Source of the DNA: Aromatoleum buckelii | GTDB taxonomy: Bacteria > Pseudomonadota > Gammaproteobacteria > Burkholderiales > Rhodocyclaceae | Reading direction: 5' to 3' | Assembly (NCBI RefSeq): GCF_012910785.2 | Contig: NZ_WTVH02000008.1 | Span: forward strand, 558,001 to 622,000 | Length of the DNA: 64,000 bases | Shown here: one piece after another, positions 18,107-26,930 of the stretch | How positions within the stretch are numbered: position 1 is the first letter of the stretch | Layout: each line of letters starts with the position of its first letter | The notes under the pieces: generated by a model | What the model saw: only the letters and a program-made list of their open reading frames with translations | Databases searched by the model: none | Told to the model about the DNA's origin: nothing | Made by a program: the position numbers and the translations under genes

Positions 18107-18718
18107 TCAGCCCACCGGGGGTTTGGTGTCGGCGAAGCTCGCGCGGTCGAACAGGCGTTCGGCCAGGGCCGTGAGCGCGGGGTGTGCGGCGCGCCAGTCG
18201 TAGTCCGGATGGCGCAGGTCGAGGTAGGCCAGCGCTGCGCCGACCGCGATGTCACCGAGGGTCAGGCTGTCGCCGTGCAGCCAGTGACGCCCGCTCGCGC
18301 GCCGCTCGAGCTCGTCCAGTGACCGGCCGATCTTGCCCGTCTGGTGCGCGATCTCGTCGTCGCTGCGCTTCTCCTCGGGGCGGCGTGATTCGAGCACCAT
18401 CGCGACGGCCGCGTCGGTGATGCCGTCGGCGAGCGCCTCGATCTGCCGCACCCGCACCGCGTCGATCGGTTCGCGCGGCAGCAGGTGCGGTGCGACGTTG
18501 AGGGTTTCGAGGTAGCCGGCGATGACCGGGGAATCGAAGAACACTTCGCCGCCGTCGGTGAGCAGCGCCGGCACCTTGCCGAGCGGGTTGACGGAAGGGA
18601 TGCGAGTATTCACTTCCCACGGCGAATCGACGACGAGCTCGAACGGCAGCCCTTTTTCGGCGAGGATGATGCGGATCTTGCGCGCGTATGGGCTCGTGAG
18701 CGAGGCAAAAAGCTTCAT
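18107..18718 (-). CDS. Glutathione S-transferase family protein
   Basis: 203 residues. Thioredoxin-like N-terminal domain ([22 protein letters not shown], then [29 protein letters not shown] with the cis-Pro and Asp-Ser gamma-glutamyl contacts) and all-helical C-terminal domain. It resembles YfcF/YibF-type proteobacterial GSTs. AAGGAG lies 9 nt upstream of ATG 18718. Located between the hydrolase gene and the exporter ATPase on the same strand with short gaps; it may share their transcript. Substrate unknown. Confidence 0.92.
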   Translation of the reverse strand: MKLFASLTSPYARKIRIILAEKGLPFELVVDSPWEVNTRIPSVNPLGKVPALLTDGGEVFFDSPVIAGYLETLNVAPHLLPREPIDAVRVRQIEALADGITDAAVAMVLESRRPEEKRSDDEIAHQTGKIGRSLDELERRASGRHWLHGDSLTLGDIAVGAALAYLDLRHPDYDWRAAHPALTALAERLFDRASFADTKPPVG

Positions 18719-18756
18719 GGGGTCGATCTCCTTGAAGGCGGGTGCGCGGCCACCGT

Positions 18757-19404
18757 TCAGCGCGGCGCCCACGCGCGCGCGATGATGTCGCGGATCAGAT
18801 GCAGCTTGCCGTGGAAGAAATGGTCGGCGCCCGGGACGACGACGATCGGAAGTTCCTGCGGGCGCGCCCAGTCGAGCACGTTCGCCAGCGCGACGTTCTC
18901 GTCCTCGGCGCCGTGGATCACCAACGTGTCTTTCGGCACCGTTTCGGTCGTGTAGCTGCGCGCACCGGCCGCTTCGCCAGTCGCGGTGCCGACGAGCACG
19001 ATGCGCTCGGCCGGCGTCATGCTGTCGGCGAGCCGCTTCGCGACCCGCGTCTGGACGAAGGCGCCGAACGAGAATCCGCCCAGCGCGATCGGCAGGCTGC
19101 CCCAGCGCGATTGTGCCCACGCGATCACCGACAGCATGTCCTCGGTCTCGGCGTCGCCATGATCGTGCGCGCCTTCGCTCTTGCCGACGCCGCGGAAGTT
19201 CGGCCGGACAGTCGCGTAGCCGAGCTCGCGCAGACTGCGCGCCAGCGTGTGAGCGATCTTGTTCGTGTTCGCGCCGCCGAACAGCGGGTGCGGATGGCAC
19301 ACCAGCGCGATGCCGCGGATCGTCGCGGGGACGTCGATCAGCGCTTCGATCGCGCCGTCCGGGCCGCGCAGCAGCACGCTTTCGCTCGCATGCGCCCGGC
19401 TCAT
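18757..19404 (-). CDS. Alpha/beta hydrolase (YqiA/dienelactone-hydrolase-like, CHPHP family)
   Basis: 215 residues. Contains the VCHPHPLFGG motif and RPNFRGVGKSEG of small proteobacterial alpha/beta hydrolases, nucleophile elbow GGFSFGAFV (G-x-S-x-G), acid in HGAEDENV and catalytic His in PGADHFFHGKL. Soluble, no signal peptide. Its ATG overlaps the stop of the ferredoxin gene (ATGA, 19401-19404), so the two are translated together, as seen in related genomes. Substrate unknown; an esterase or acyl hydrolase is likely. Confidence 0.9.
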   Translation of the reverse strand: MSRAHASESVLLRGPDGAIEALIDVPATIRGIALVCHPHPLFGGANTNKIAHTLARSLRELGYATVRPNFRGVGKSEGAHDHGDAETEDMLSVIAWAQSRWGSLPIALGGFSFGAFVQTRVAKRLADSMTPAERIVLVGTATGEAAGARSYTTETVPKDTLVIHGAEDENVALANVLDWARPQELPIVVVPGADHFFHGKLHLIRDIIARAWAPR

Positions 19405-19721
19405 GCGGCGTCCGGCAGGCGCAGGCGGGTCACGATGCGGCCATGGACGAGATGCTCGTCGATGATCTCGTCGATGTCTTCCTTGTCGATGTACGTGTAC
19501 CAGACGTTGTCGGGGTACACGACAAGCACCGGGCCTTCGTCGCAGCGGTCGAGACAGCCGGCCTTGTTGATGCGGATCTTGCCGCGGCCCTTGAGGCCAA
19601 GCGCCGCGATGCGGTCCTTCGCATACGTCTGCATCCCGGTGGCGTTGTGGTTGTTGCAGCAGGTGTCGCCGGGTTCGCGCTGGTTGCAGCAGAAGAAAAC
19701 GTGGTGCTTGAAGTAGCTCAT
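19401..19721 (-). CDS. Thioredoxin-like [2Fe-2S] ferredoxin
   Basis: 106 residues. Cysteines at 11/12, 21/22, 56 and 60 (CLDRC) give the spacing of thioredoxin-fold [2Fe-2S] ferredoxins related to the NuoE C-terminal domain. The segment RINKAGCLDRCDEGPVLVVYPDNVWY is typical of this stand-alone subgroup. It is coupled to the alpha/beta hydrolase by a 4-bp overlap. Redox partner unknown. The doubled cysteines (CC at 11-12 and 21-22) leave the exact cluster ligands ambiguous. Confidence 0.9.
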   Translation of the reverse strand: MSYFKHHVFFCCNQREPGDTCCNNHNATGMQTYAKDRIAALGLKGRGKIRINKAGCLDRCDEGPVLVVYPDNVWYTYIDKEDIDEIIDEHLVHGRIVTRLRLPDAA

Positions 19722-19812
19722 CGACGGTCTCCGGTCGGGGAAAGTGGCCGGCGCCGCAACGCCGGACCGGCTTCGGCCGATTATAGCTGCGCGACAATCA
19801 TCCCCGCGCGGT

Positions 19813-20892
19813 TCAGCGTCCGGCGAGGTGTTCGCCGCGCCACAGGCCGATCGCCGACAGGTAGGACAGCGCGAGAAACGGCCACACGTTCGCCGTGAGC
19901 CGGGTCAGACCGTGGAAGTTGAGGAAATTTCCCTGCTGCAGCGACGCCAGCCCGAGCATCAAATACGGGTTGTCGGGGAGCAGGTTCGTCAGCGTCGTCG
20001 CCGCGAGCATCGTCACGCCTGCGAGCGCGTGCTGGTGCAGGCGCGGCAGCAGCAGCGCCGCCGCGAGCAGCGGCACGCCGTACAGCAGCCCGCGCGTGGT
20101 GCCGGGCGTGAGCCACACCAGCGCCGCGTCGGGAGCGAAGAACGACGCGGTCGCGACGGTTTTCGCGGCGAGCCCGAGCAGCAACAGCAGCGCAACCGGC
20201 AGCGGGCTCGCGCCTTGCATCATGCAGCGGCAGAAAAGGCCGACGGCGACGAGGCTCACGGCGACGACGACCGATTCGAGCAGGATGAAGCGTTCGGGAT
20301 CGAAATGCAGCGGCGTCGGCAGGCCGAGCAGCTGGCGCAGGTCGCCGCTGCCGAACAGCAGGCTGTCGGGCATCAGCTGCGCGAGCAGCCACAGGCCCAG
20401 CAGCATCAGGCCGAGGTCGCCCGAGTGGCCGGGAATGATGCGTTCGGAGCGCCAGCGGTGCAGCCAGCCGCGCTCGTCGAACAGCGCGTGGCCCCAGCGC
20501 ACGCCGGCGAGCGCGCCGATCAGGCCGCCGAGCACGTTGAACCCGAAGTCGATGTTCGACGACACGCGAGTCGGCAGGAAATTCTGCGTGACTTCCATCG
20601 AGAAGCTCAGCACGCCGGCGATCAGCGTCACGACGATGACTGCGCCCGCGCGCCCGAGGCGCTCGGGGAGCGCCGGCGCGAGCACGAAGCCGAACGGAAC
20701 GAAACCGAGCAGGTTGAGCGCGAGATCGGCGTAGCGGAAATATTTCGGCCACGGCGCGAACAGGAAGTCCAGCAGTGGCAGGCCCGTCGGTCTCCACCCT
20801 GCGAGCGGGTGCAGGCAGGCGTAGACGATCAGCAGTCCGTACGCGAAAGCGAGGTGGCGCGGCAGGGTGGGGACGGCGCGCGCGGGGGGCAT
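19813..20892 (-). CDS. VanZ-family integral membrane protein
   Basis: 359 residues, about nine hydrophobic helices. The N-terminal half matches VanZ-like proteins: ADLALNLLGFVPFGFVLA, then SFSMEVTQNFLPTRVSSNIDFGFNVLGGLIGALAG, with the conserved E and NDxxxNxxG-like residues. The C-terminal half is a further hydrophobic domain seen in proteobacterial long VanZ proteins. ATG 20892 is preferred to a TTG 6 bp upstream. Role unknown outside teicoplanin resistance; lies downstream of ubiT on the same strand. Confidence 0.8.
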   Translation of the reverse strand: MPPARAVPTLPRHLAFAYGLLIVYACLHPLAGWRPTGLPLLDFLFAPWPKYFRYADLALNLLGFVPFGFVLAPALPERLGRAGAVIVVTLIAGVLSFSMEVTQNFLPTRVSSNIDFGFNVLGGLIGALAGVRWGHALFDERGWLHRWRSERIIPGHSGDLGLMLLGLWLLAQLMPDSLLFGSGDLRQLLGLPTPLHFDPERFILLESVVVAVSLVAVGLFCRCMMQGASPLPVALLLLLGLAAKTVATASFFAPDAALVWLTPGTTRGLLYGVPLLAAALLLPRLHQHALAGVTMLAATTLTNLLPDNPYLMLGLASLQQGNFLNFHGLTRLTANVWPFLALSYLSAIGLWRGEHLAGR

Positions 20893-20972
20893 CGGCAAGT
20901 CCGGGCGAAGAATCTGGGAAGCCGATTCTAGCCCGGACGCCGGGGCGGGGACGTCGCCCCCGCTGCAGGGGA

Positions 20973-21479
20973 TCAGATGATGGTCGTCAGGCGGCTGTCC
21001 GCGCGGTGGCGGGTGAGCGGATTGAGCCGTCGCAGCACGCTGGCGGGCGCATATTCCTTCTGCAGCGCGTCCCAGTCCACCGCGTCGAGCGTGTTCTTCA
21101 CCAGCAGGCCGAGGTCGGTGTCGCCTTCGGTCAGCAGCCGGCGGCCGAAGAACAGCGTATCGGCATCTTCCTCGCGCAGCGCGAGCGCAAGGTAGTCGCG
21201 GACGTTCGCGGTCAGCGTCAGATCGGGCGTGCCGCGACCGGACAGCGGGCGAAAGCCGCGCGCGTCGAGCGTGAAGTCGAGCGTCAGTCCGGCGTCGCGG
21301 ACCTTGATGCGCAAGTGCCGGCCGGTCAGCGGTTCGAGGTTCTCGCGCGGCAGGATGCGCCCGAGCGCGAGGTTCAGCGCGGTAGTCAGCGCGAACGTCG
21401 GCGGGCGCTGCGGCAGGCGGGCGGCAAGGCGCGCGAGCGGCGCGGGCAGCGTGAAGGCCGGGATGCGAAGCGTGGTCAT
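20973..21479 (-). CDS. ubiT: SCP2 sterol-carrier-domain protein, UbiT-like ubiquinone biosynthesis accessory factor
   Basis: 168 residues with one SCP2 lipid-binding domain (TALNLALGRIL...LRIKVRDAGLTLDFTLDARGFRPL...DLTLTANVRDYLALALREEDADTLFFGRRLLTEGDTDLGL). In E. coli UbiT (YhbT) works with UbiU and UbiV in oxygen-independent ubiquinone synthesis, presumably holding the lipid intermediate. Here it follows ubiV by 25 bp on the same strand, reproducing the functional trio. Start ATG 21479 is the first ATG after ubiV and matches the family N-terminus. Confidence 0.9.
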   Translation of the reverse strand: MTTLRIPAFTLPAPLARLAARLPQRPPTFALTTALNLALGRILPRENLEPLTGRHLRIKVRDAGLTLDFTLDARGFRPLSGRGTPDLTLTANVRDYLALALREEDADTLFFGRRLLTEGDTDLGLLVKNTLDAVDWDALQKEYAPASVLRRLNPLTRHRADSRLTTII

Positions 21480-21504
21480 CGGGATGGGCTCCAGGAAGGC
21501 GGAT

Positions 21505-22419
21505 TCAGGATGGAACGTATTGTTCCACACCCGGACGGCCGTGCCAGAAACCGTTGCACGGCGCCTCGACCATCCATTCGGCGCTGCGACGGAAAGCTTC
21601 CTGCGGGGCGAGCTGCCCGTCGGCCGATTCGCGGAACAGTTCCAGCACCCGGATCGTATGCTCGCCCTGTGGACTCACCCGCACGACCTGCGCCGACTGC
21701 CGCACCGACGTCAGGTCGGCGAGGAGGTTATGCACGCGCGCCGATTGCGTCTGCACGCCGTTGAGCGTCAGGAAAGATTCGCCTTCGCGCGTGCGCAGCA
21801 CCAGACCGTCGCTCATGCCGAGGCAGCGGAATTCGCAGGTGTCCTTCTGCAGGTTGAAGTGGCGCGCGGTGAAGCAGCGCGCCGAATGCGCAAGCGGCAG
21901 CCGGCCCCACGCGAGCACTTCGGTCTCGATTTCGGGCGCGCCCGACGCGAGCAACTCGGTGAGCACTGCGCCCGACATCTCGGGCGGCGCGACCCAGCGC
22001 GTCGCGCCCGACTCGGCCAGCAGCGCGAGCGTTGGCGGATTGAAGATGTTCAGCGTCGGCCCAGCGATCCAGTCGCGTCGGCCGGCGCCGGTCAGCAGGT
22101 GCACGGCCGACATGTCGTTCGCCTCGACGCGGAAATCGGTCTGGGCGACGATGCGGCGCAACGCCTTGAGATCGGATTCGGATTCGATCAGCGACTGCGA
22201 CGACAGCACGACTTCCTTGCCGGCTGCGCGCAGCATCGCGGCGACTTCGAACCAGTCCTCGAGGCGCAGCTCGTGGCGGCGCGAGCACACCGTTTCGCCG
22301 ACATAGACGACGTCGGCCGGGCTGTCGGCGACCTGCGCATAGAAGTCGAGCGTCGCTTGGCGCGGCCAGTAGTAAAGGAGGGGGCCGAGAGCGAGTTTCA
22401 TCGGGTTCATCGCGTTCAT
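21505..22419 (-). CDS. ubiV: UbiV, U32-peptidase-family protein of O2-independent ubiquinone hydroxylation
   Basis: 304 residues from the ATGA overlap with ubiU (22416-22419); the E. coli-like start MKLALGP is 18 bp further in. Residues matching the UbiV [4Fe-4S] ligands are present (C45 in GETVCSRR, C182 in SARCFTAR, C195 and C199 in DTCEFRC). UbiU-UbiV form a heterodimer that hydroxylates the quinone ring without O2, using prephenate as oxygen donor in E. coli. This allows ubiquinone synthesis under denitrifying conditions, which fits anaerobic aromatic degradation. Confidence 0.93.
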   Translation of the reverse strand: MNAMNPMKLALGPLLYYWPRQATLDFYAQVADSPADVVYVGETVCSRRHELRLEDWFEVAAMLRAAGKEVVLSSQSLIESESDLKALRRIVAQTDFRVEANDMSAVHLLTGAGRRDWIAGPTLNIFNPPTLALLAESGATRWVAPPEMSGAVLTELLASGAPEIETEVLAWGRLPLAHSARCFTARHFNLQKDTCEFRCLGMSDGLVLRTREGESFLTLNGVQTQSARVHNLLADLTSVRQSAQVVRVSPQGEHTIRVLELFRESADGQLAPQEAFRRSAEWMVEAPCNGFWHGRPGVEQYVPS

Positions 22420-23429
22420 TTCCATGGCCGGTAATACGCGCCGAGCGTATGGCTGCGGCCTTCGGAGATTTTGTCGAGCTCGGCGATCCAGGTCGGCTGG
22501 ACCTTGAAGGAGTCGGCATCGCGCATCACGCGGTCGAGCGCTTCGCGCCACACGCGCGTGACCTGCGCGACGTAGGCCGGGCTCCTCTGGCGGCCTTCGA
22601 TCTTGATCGCGCGAATGCCGGCGCCGGCGAGGTCGGGGAGCAACTCCAGCGTGTTGAGGCTCGTCGGTTCCTCGATCGCGTAGTAGGTCTCGCCATTGAC
22701 GTCGAAGCGGCCTTTGCACAGCGTCGGGTAGCCGGCGCGTTCGCCGTCGCCGAAGCGATCGATGAGGATGCCGTTGAGCCGCGTTTCCATCCCGTTCGGC
22801 GTCTGTTCCCAGCGCACGTGCTTGCCCGGCGAGCACGCGCCGTTGCAGTTCGGCGATTCGCCGGTCGCGTACGCGGACAGCGCACAGCGCCCTTCGACCA
22901 TCACGCACAGGCCGCCGAAACCGAACACTTCGATCTCGACGCCGGTGTTCGCGATGACTTGCTCGACCTGCGGCAGCGACAGCACGCGCGGCAGCACTGC
23001 GCGCTGGATGCCGAAGCGTTCGGCGTAGAAGTTGATCGCCTCGTAGCTCGTCGCCGAACCCTGCACCGACAGGTGCAGGCGCAGCTGCGGGTGCGTCTTC
23101 TGCGCATAGGCCATCAGGCCCGGGTCGGCGAGGATCACCGCATCGATGCCGAGGTCGGCGGCGCGGTCGATCGCCGCGGTCCAGGCTGTCCAGTTGCTCG
23201 CCTGCGGATAAGTATTGAGTGCGAGCAGCACCTTGCGGCGGCGGTCGTGCGCGTAGCGCACGCCTTCGCGCATCGCGTTGGCGTCGAAATTGAGCCCCGT
23301 GAAGTTGCGCGCGTTCGTCGCATCCTTGAAGCCGAGATAGACGCAATCGGCGCCGTGGTCGACGGCCGTCTTCAGCGCCGGCAGGCTTCCTGCCGGGCAG
23401 ACGAGTTCTATTCTGGAATTGGAGGTCAT
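22416..23429 (-). CDS. ubiU: UbiU, U32-peptidase-family protein of O2-independent ubiquinone hydroxylation
   Basis: 337 residues, peptidase U32 family. The opening segment [28 protein letters not shown] is the family hallmark. Cysteines at 175, 182, 199 and 238 ([23 protein letters not shown]) match the spacing of the UbiU iron-sulphur ligands. Partner of UbiV, whose start overlaps its stop. It follows tupA by 123 bp on the same strand, so it may be read through from that promoter or use its own. Confidence 0.93.
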   Translation of the reverse strand: MTSNSRIELVCPAGSLPALKTAVDHGADCVYLGFKDATNARNFTGLNFDANAMREGVRYAHDRRRKVLLALNTYPQASNWTAWTAAIDRAADLGIDAVILADPGLMAYAQKTHPQLRLHLSVQGSATSYEAINFYAERFGIQRAVLPRVLSLPQVEQVIANTGVEIEVFGFGGLCVMVEGRCALSAYATGESPNCNGACSPGKHVRWEQTPNGMETRLNGILIDRFGDGERAGYPTLCKGRFDVNGETYYAIEEPTSLNTLELLPDLAGAGIRAIKIEGRQRSPAYVAQVTRVWREALDRVMRDADSFKVQPTWIAELDKISEGRSHTLGAYYRPWK

Positions 23430-23552
23430 GGAGGGGGCTGGGGAAAAAAGCCTCGCAACCATAGTGCGACTCGCTGCGCACCGCGTTGACCGGGGTCAAG
23501 GGCGTGGCCGTCGGCTCCGTGCAGGCCTCGCCCCTGTTGCCGCGATCGGAAC

Positions 23553-24371
23553 CTACTTTGCCGCATTCGGGAAGAACAGCTGCTCGCCGTCGATCTTGTA
23601 TGCCGCGATCGCCTGCTGGCCCTCCGCCGAGACGATCCAGTCGATGAACTGCTGCCCGAGCTCGCGCTTGACGTGCGGATGCTTGGCCGGATTGACGAGC
23701 ATCACCCCGTACTGGTTGAAGAGGCGCTTGTCGCCTTCGACTGCGATCGCGAGATCCTGGCGATTCTTGAACGACAGCCACGTGCCGCGGTCGGCAAGGA
23801 GGTACGCACCGAGCGAGGCCGCCATGTTCAGCGCCGGCCCCATGCCCGAGCCCGAGTCGCGGTACCACGGCCCTTTCGCCTGCTCGAGGTCGATGCCGGC
23901 GAGCTTCCACAGCCGCAGTTCGGCCGCGTGCGTGCCGCTCTTGTCGCCGCGCGACACGAACGGCGCCTGCGCGGCCGCGATTTTCTTCAGCGCCGTGACA
24001 ATGTCGCGCCCGCCGGCGACTTGCGCCGGATCGCTTTTCGGCCCGACGAGGACGAAGTCGTTGTACATGACGTCGCGGCGCTCGACGCCGTAGCCTTCGG
24101 CGACGAATTTTTCTTCGGCTGCGCGGTCATGCACGAACACCACGTCCGCGTCGCCGCGCCGCGCCGTATCGAGCGCCTGCCCGGTGCCGAGCGCGACGAC
24201 CCGCACCTCGATGCCCGACTGCTGCTCGAACACCGGCAGGATGTGGCCGAACAGGCCCGACTGCTCGGTCGAGGTCGTCGACGAGACGATGATGAACTTG
24301 TCGCCTGCGTGCGCGGCGAGGCCGAACATGCAGACGAAAGCGGCCAGCAGGACGCGAAGCACATATGCCAT
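23553..24371 (-). CDS. tupA: Tungstate/molybdate-type ABC transporter substrate-binding protein (TupA-like)
   Basis: 272 residues with an N-terminal signal peptide ending near AAHA-GD. The anion-binding start [28 protein letters not shown] matches TupA/WtpA oxyanion binders (TTST motif), and [19 protein letters not shown] and [29 protein letters not shown] are equally typical. In known systems TupA captures tungstate (or molybdate) for TupBC. No permease or ATPase gene follows: the next gene is ubiU. A good ribosome binding site (CGGAGA) precedes ATG 24371. Divergent from a ModE-like regulator. Confidence 0.9.
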   Translation of the reverse strand: MAYVLRVLLAAFVCMFGLAAHAGDKFIIVSSTTSTEQSGLFGHILPVFEQQSGIEVRVVALGTGQALDTARRGDADVVFVHDRAAEEKFVAEGYGVERRDVMYNDFVLVGPKSDPAQVAGGRDIVTALKKIAAAQAPFVSRGDKSGTHAAELRLWKLAGIDLEQAKGPWYRDSGSGMGPALNMAASLGAYLLADRGTWLSFKNRQDLAIAVEGDKRLFNQYGVMLVNPAKHPHVKRELGQQFIDWIVSAEGQQAIAAYKIDGEQLFFPNAAK

Positions 24372-24420
24372 GAAAAATCTCCGTGTGAAAAGAAATGTCG
24401 ATCAAAGTCCGGAATCGCGC

Positions 24421-24440
24421 GCAAAACAGCGCGCTTTTGC
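24421..24440. promoter_or_regulatory. Candidate operator palindrome near tupA
   Basis: GCAAAA-CAGCGCGC-TTTTGC. The same bases can also pair as GCGCGC-AAAACA-GCGCGC (24417-24434), so a DNA-binding site and a hairpin cannot be separated by eye. Confidence 0.4.
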
Positions 24441-24612
24441 AAAGCGTTGTATCAAAGCTGCAGCGAGCAGGCCAGCGTCGTGCGAAGGCGCGTAGCGTCT
24501 CTTAGGCAAATCCATGCATAAGTCCATCGGCATCGCCGGCGCGACTTCGCGCTGCATTTCGACGGTCTGCCAGCGGTTTCCCGTTTCGGTCCGGTGACGG
24601 CCTCGCGGCTCG

Positions 24613-24638
24613 GGCAAAAATGACTGTTGCTTTTTGCC
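24613..24638. promoter_or_regulatory. Candidate operator palindrome near the ModE-like regulator gene
   Basis: Perfect 8-bp arms GGCAAAAA and TTTTTGCC separated by TGACTGTTGC. It shares the GCAAAA/TTTTGC core with the repeat near tupA, but with a longer spacer. Confidence 0.45.
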
Positions 24639-24724
24639 AGGGGGAAGGTGTTCTCCCGCTGGGCATCAACTTTCCGCGCGCGCGGCGGGAAAGGCGCAGC
24701 CGCGTTTTCGGGTAAGCTTTTCCG

Positions 24725-25825
24725 ATGAGCGTGAAACTCGAATACCGTTTCATTGCCGGCGTGGCCGAGGCAGCGGGAGCCCAACTGCAGCTCCACAATC
24801 CGCTGCTGGCGATGCTCGATGCAATCCGCGTGCAGGGTTCGATCGGCAAGGCCGCCACGCAACTCGGGCTGTCGTATCGCCATCTGTGGGGCGAGCTGAA
24901 GAAGCACGAGGCGGTTTTCGGCCAGACGCTGCTCGCCAGCGGCCAGGGCCGGGCGGCGCGGCTGTCGGCGTTCGGCGAACGCCTGCTGTGGGCGGAAAAG
25001 CGCATTCTCGCGCGCCTGTTGCCGCAGGCGGAGAGCCTCGCCGGGCAGCTCGACCGCGAACTGTTGCTGGCCGTCGATCCGGGGCTGGCGCTGCTGTCGG
25101 CCTGCGCGAGCCACGACCTGCTGTTCGGCGTGCTGCGGGACTCCTTGCTGCGCGACGCGCGCGTGCTGCTCGATGCCGAATATGTCGGCAGCACGCGCGC
25201 GCTCGAACGCCTCAATGCCGGGGCCTGCACCGTGGCAGGCATCCACCTGCCGCTCGATGACGATCGGCTGTGCCGGCGCGGCGCGCGGATCCACATCGCG
25301 CTCGGACGCGAGCTGCGGCTCGGCGCGCACAAGCTGATCCGTTTCGCGCGCCGCGAGCAGGGGCTGATCGTTGCCCCCGGCAACCCGCTCGGGCTCGTCT
25401 CGCTGAGCGACCTCGCCAGATCCGGCGTGGTGTTCGTCAATCGCCTGCAGGGCTGCGGCACGCGGCTGATGTTCGACGAGCTGCTCGCGCGCGCGAACGT
25501 CTCCCCTGCGGCAGTCGCCGGCTATGACACCGCGGAGCCCACCCATCTGTCGGTCGCGGCGAACGTCGCCGCTGGCAGCGCGAGCTGCGGCTTCGGGCTG
25601 CGCGCCGCGGCCGTGCGCTTCGGCCTCGATTTCGTCCCGCTCGTGCACGAACAGTATTTCCTCGTTTGCCTCAAGGATGCGCTGGACCTGCCAGCGATGC
25701 AGGCGGTCATCGGCGTGCTGCGCAGCGCGGATTTCCGGCAGCTGGCCCGGGCGGTGCCGGGCTACGGTGCCGAAGCCGCAGGCGAGATCGTGTCGTTGCG
25801 GCGCACGCTGCCCTGGTACAAGTAG
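24725..25825 (+). CDS. ModE-type winged-helix regulator with periplasmic-binding-protein-like sensor domain
   Basis: 366 residues. The N-terminal ~100 residues form a LysR/ModE-type HTH (NPLLAMLDAIRVQGSIGKAATQLGLSYRHLWGELKKHE). Residues ~120-350 resemble the PBP-like ligand domain found in TupA/ModA-like regulators (LALLSACASHDLLF, REQGLIVAPGNPLGL, GCGTRLMFDELLARA, SVAANVAAGSASCGFGLRAAA). Regulators of this architecture respond to molybdate or tungstate in other bacteria. It diverges from tupA and faces hcrB convergently. Predicted to control tupA and possibly nearby Mo-enzyme genes; the ligand is inferred only from context. Confidence 0.85.
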   Translation: MSVKLEYRFIAGVAEAAGAQLQLHNPLLAMLDAIRVQGSIGKAATQLGLSYRHLWGELKKHEAVFGQTLLASGQGRAARLSAFGERLLWAEKRILARLLPQAESLAGQLDRELLLAVDPGLALLSACASHDLLFGVLRDSLLRDARVLLDAEYVGSTRALERLNAGACTVAGIHLPLDDDRLCRRGARIHIALGRELRLGAHKLIRFARREQGLIVAPGNPLGLVSLSDLARSGVVFVNRLQGCGTRLMFDELLARANVSPAAVAGYDTAEPTHLSVAANVAAGSASCGFGLRAAAVRFGLDFVPLVHEQYFLVCLKDALDLPAMQAVIGVLRSADFRQLARAVPGYGAEAAGEIVSLRRTLPWYK

Positions 25826-25940
25826 CGCGGCAGGCGCGGGCGCCTACCGGGCACCGGCCACGCGGATGCCCGACGCTCCCCGGTGGGCAGCTCCGGCCTG
25901 CGCCTCCTCCGCCTTGTCGTGACGATTTCTTCGCAGATCG

Positions 25941-26930
25941 TCAGCGTCGCTTCGCCTCGTCCCACAGCCTGCCCACGAGGCGCTTCGCGAGCACCGGGGT
26001 TGCGCGGCGGCGGTACGGGACGCTGACGGTCGTCGTTTCCATCGGCTGGATCGTGCGCTTGATCTGGCGTTCGATGGTGGCGAACGCCGCCGCGTCGAGC
26101 GGCTGCCCGGCGAGCGCGTCGAGGCCGCCGACGAATTCAGGCCGCGACGACACGCCGGTGCAGGCGATGCGCAGCTCGCCGATCGCCTCGCCGTCGCGGG
26201 TGAGCGCGGCCGCGACGCCCGCGAGCGGGAAGTCGATCGCCCCGCGCATGCGCAGCTTCTCGTAGCCGCTGACGCGGCCGGCGACGAGCGGCACGGTGAC
26301 GGCGAACAGCAGCTCGTCGGCTCCCAGCGCGAGCCAGCGCATGCCGTCGTCGACGTAAAGCTCGGCGAGCGGCAGGCGCCGGATACCCTGCGGGCCGAGG
26401 AGTTCGACTTCGGCGCCGAGCGCGAGCAGCGCCGGCGCGACATCGCCGCTGAAGGCTGCGTAGCAGCGGCTCGACTTCGGCGCGACGCGGCAGGTGTCGC
26501 CGGCGAGTTTCATGCAGTAGTTGTTGCCCTGGCGCCAGCTCTCGCTCTGGTTGAAGTACTGGCAGCGCGTTTCGAGGCACAGGTTGCCCCCGAGCGTCGC
26601 CGCGGTGCGGTGCGTCGGTCCCGCGACGCAGAGCGCTGCCTGTGCAAGGGCCGGCAGGCTCGCCCGTACCGTCGGGTCGGCGGCGAGCGTCGCGAGCGTG
26701 ACGCCGGCGCCGAGGCGCAGCGTATCGCCGCTGCGCTGCACTTCGCGCATCTCCCCGACGTTGCCGAGGTCGATGACGATATCGGTGCTGACAAGGCCGC
26801 GCCGCAGGTTCGGCACGAGGTCGGTGCCACCGGCGATGAAGCGGCTCGCGGGATGTTCGCCGCGCAGGCGAACCGCGTCGACGGCGCTCGCCGGACGCAA
26901 CACGCGGAATTCGGACAGGGCGGCCATCAT
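25941..26930 (-). CDS. hcrB: 4-Hydroxybenzoyl-CoA reductase, beta (FAD/[4Fe-4S]) subunit
   Basis: 329 residues, FAD-binding subunit of the xanthine oxidase family ([15 protein letters not shown] for FAD pyrophosphate, [18 protein letters not shown]). The region from residue 118 holds an insertion with Cys123, Cys139, Cys147 and Cys156, matching the extra [4Fe-4S]-binding loop that distinguishes HcrB from other family members. This loop is tied to the low-potential, reductive direction of the enzyme. Its start overlaps the hcrA stop (ATGA, 26927-26930). Final gene of the hcrCAB operon. Confidence 0.94.
   Translation of the reverse strand: MMAALSEFRVLRPASAVDAVRLRGEHPASRFIAGGTDLVPNLRRGLVSTDIVIDLGNVGEMREVQRSGDTLRLGAGVTLATLAADPTVRASLPALAQAALCVAGPTHRTAATLGGNLCLETRCQYFNQSESWRQGNNYCMKLAGDTCRVAPKSSRCYAAFSGDVAPALLALGAEVELLGPQGIRRLPLAELYVDDGMRWLALGADELLFAVTVPLVAGRVSGYEKLRMRGAIDFPLAGVAAALTRDGEAIGELRIACTGVSSRPEFVGGLDALAGQPLDAAAFATIERQIKRTIQPMETTTVSVPYRRRATPVLAKRLVGRLWDEAKRR

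Larger units (their letters stand above)
24372..24724. promoter_or_regulatory. 353-bp divergent control region between tupA and the ModE-like regulator
   Basis: No supported gene. It holds two related inverted repeats, GCAAAA-N8-TTTTGC at 24421-24440 (about 50 bp upstream of tupA) and GGCAAAAA-N10-TTTTTGCC at 24613-24638 (about 87 bp upstream of the regulator). Their shared GCAAAA/TTTTGC arms and their positions make them candidate operators for the divergently encoded regulator. Confidence 0.5.
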
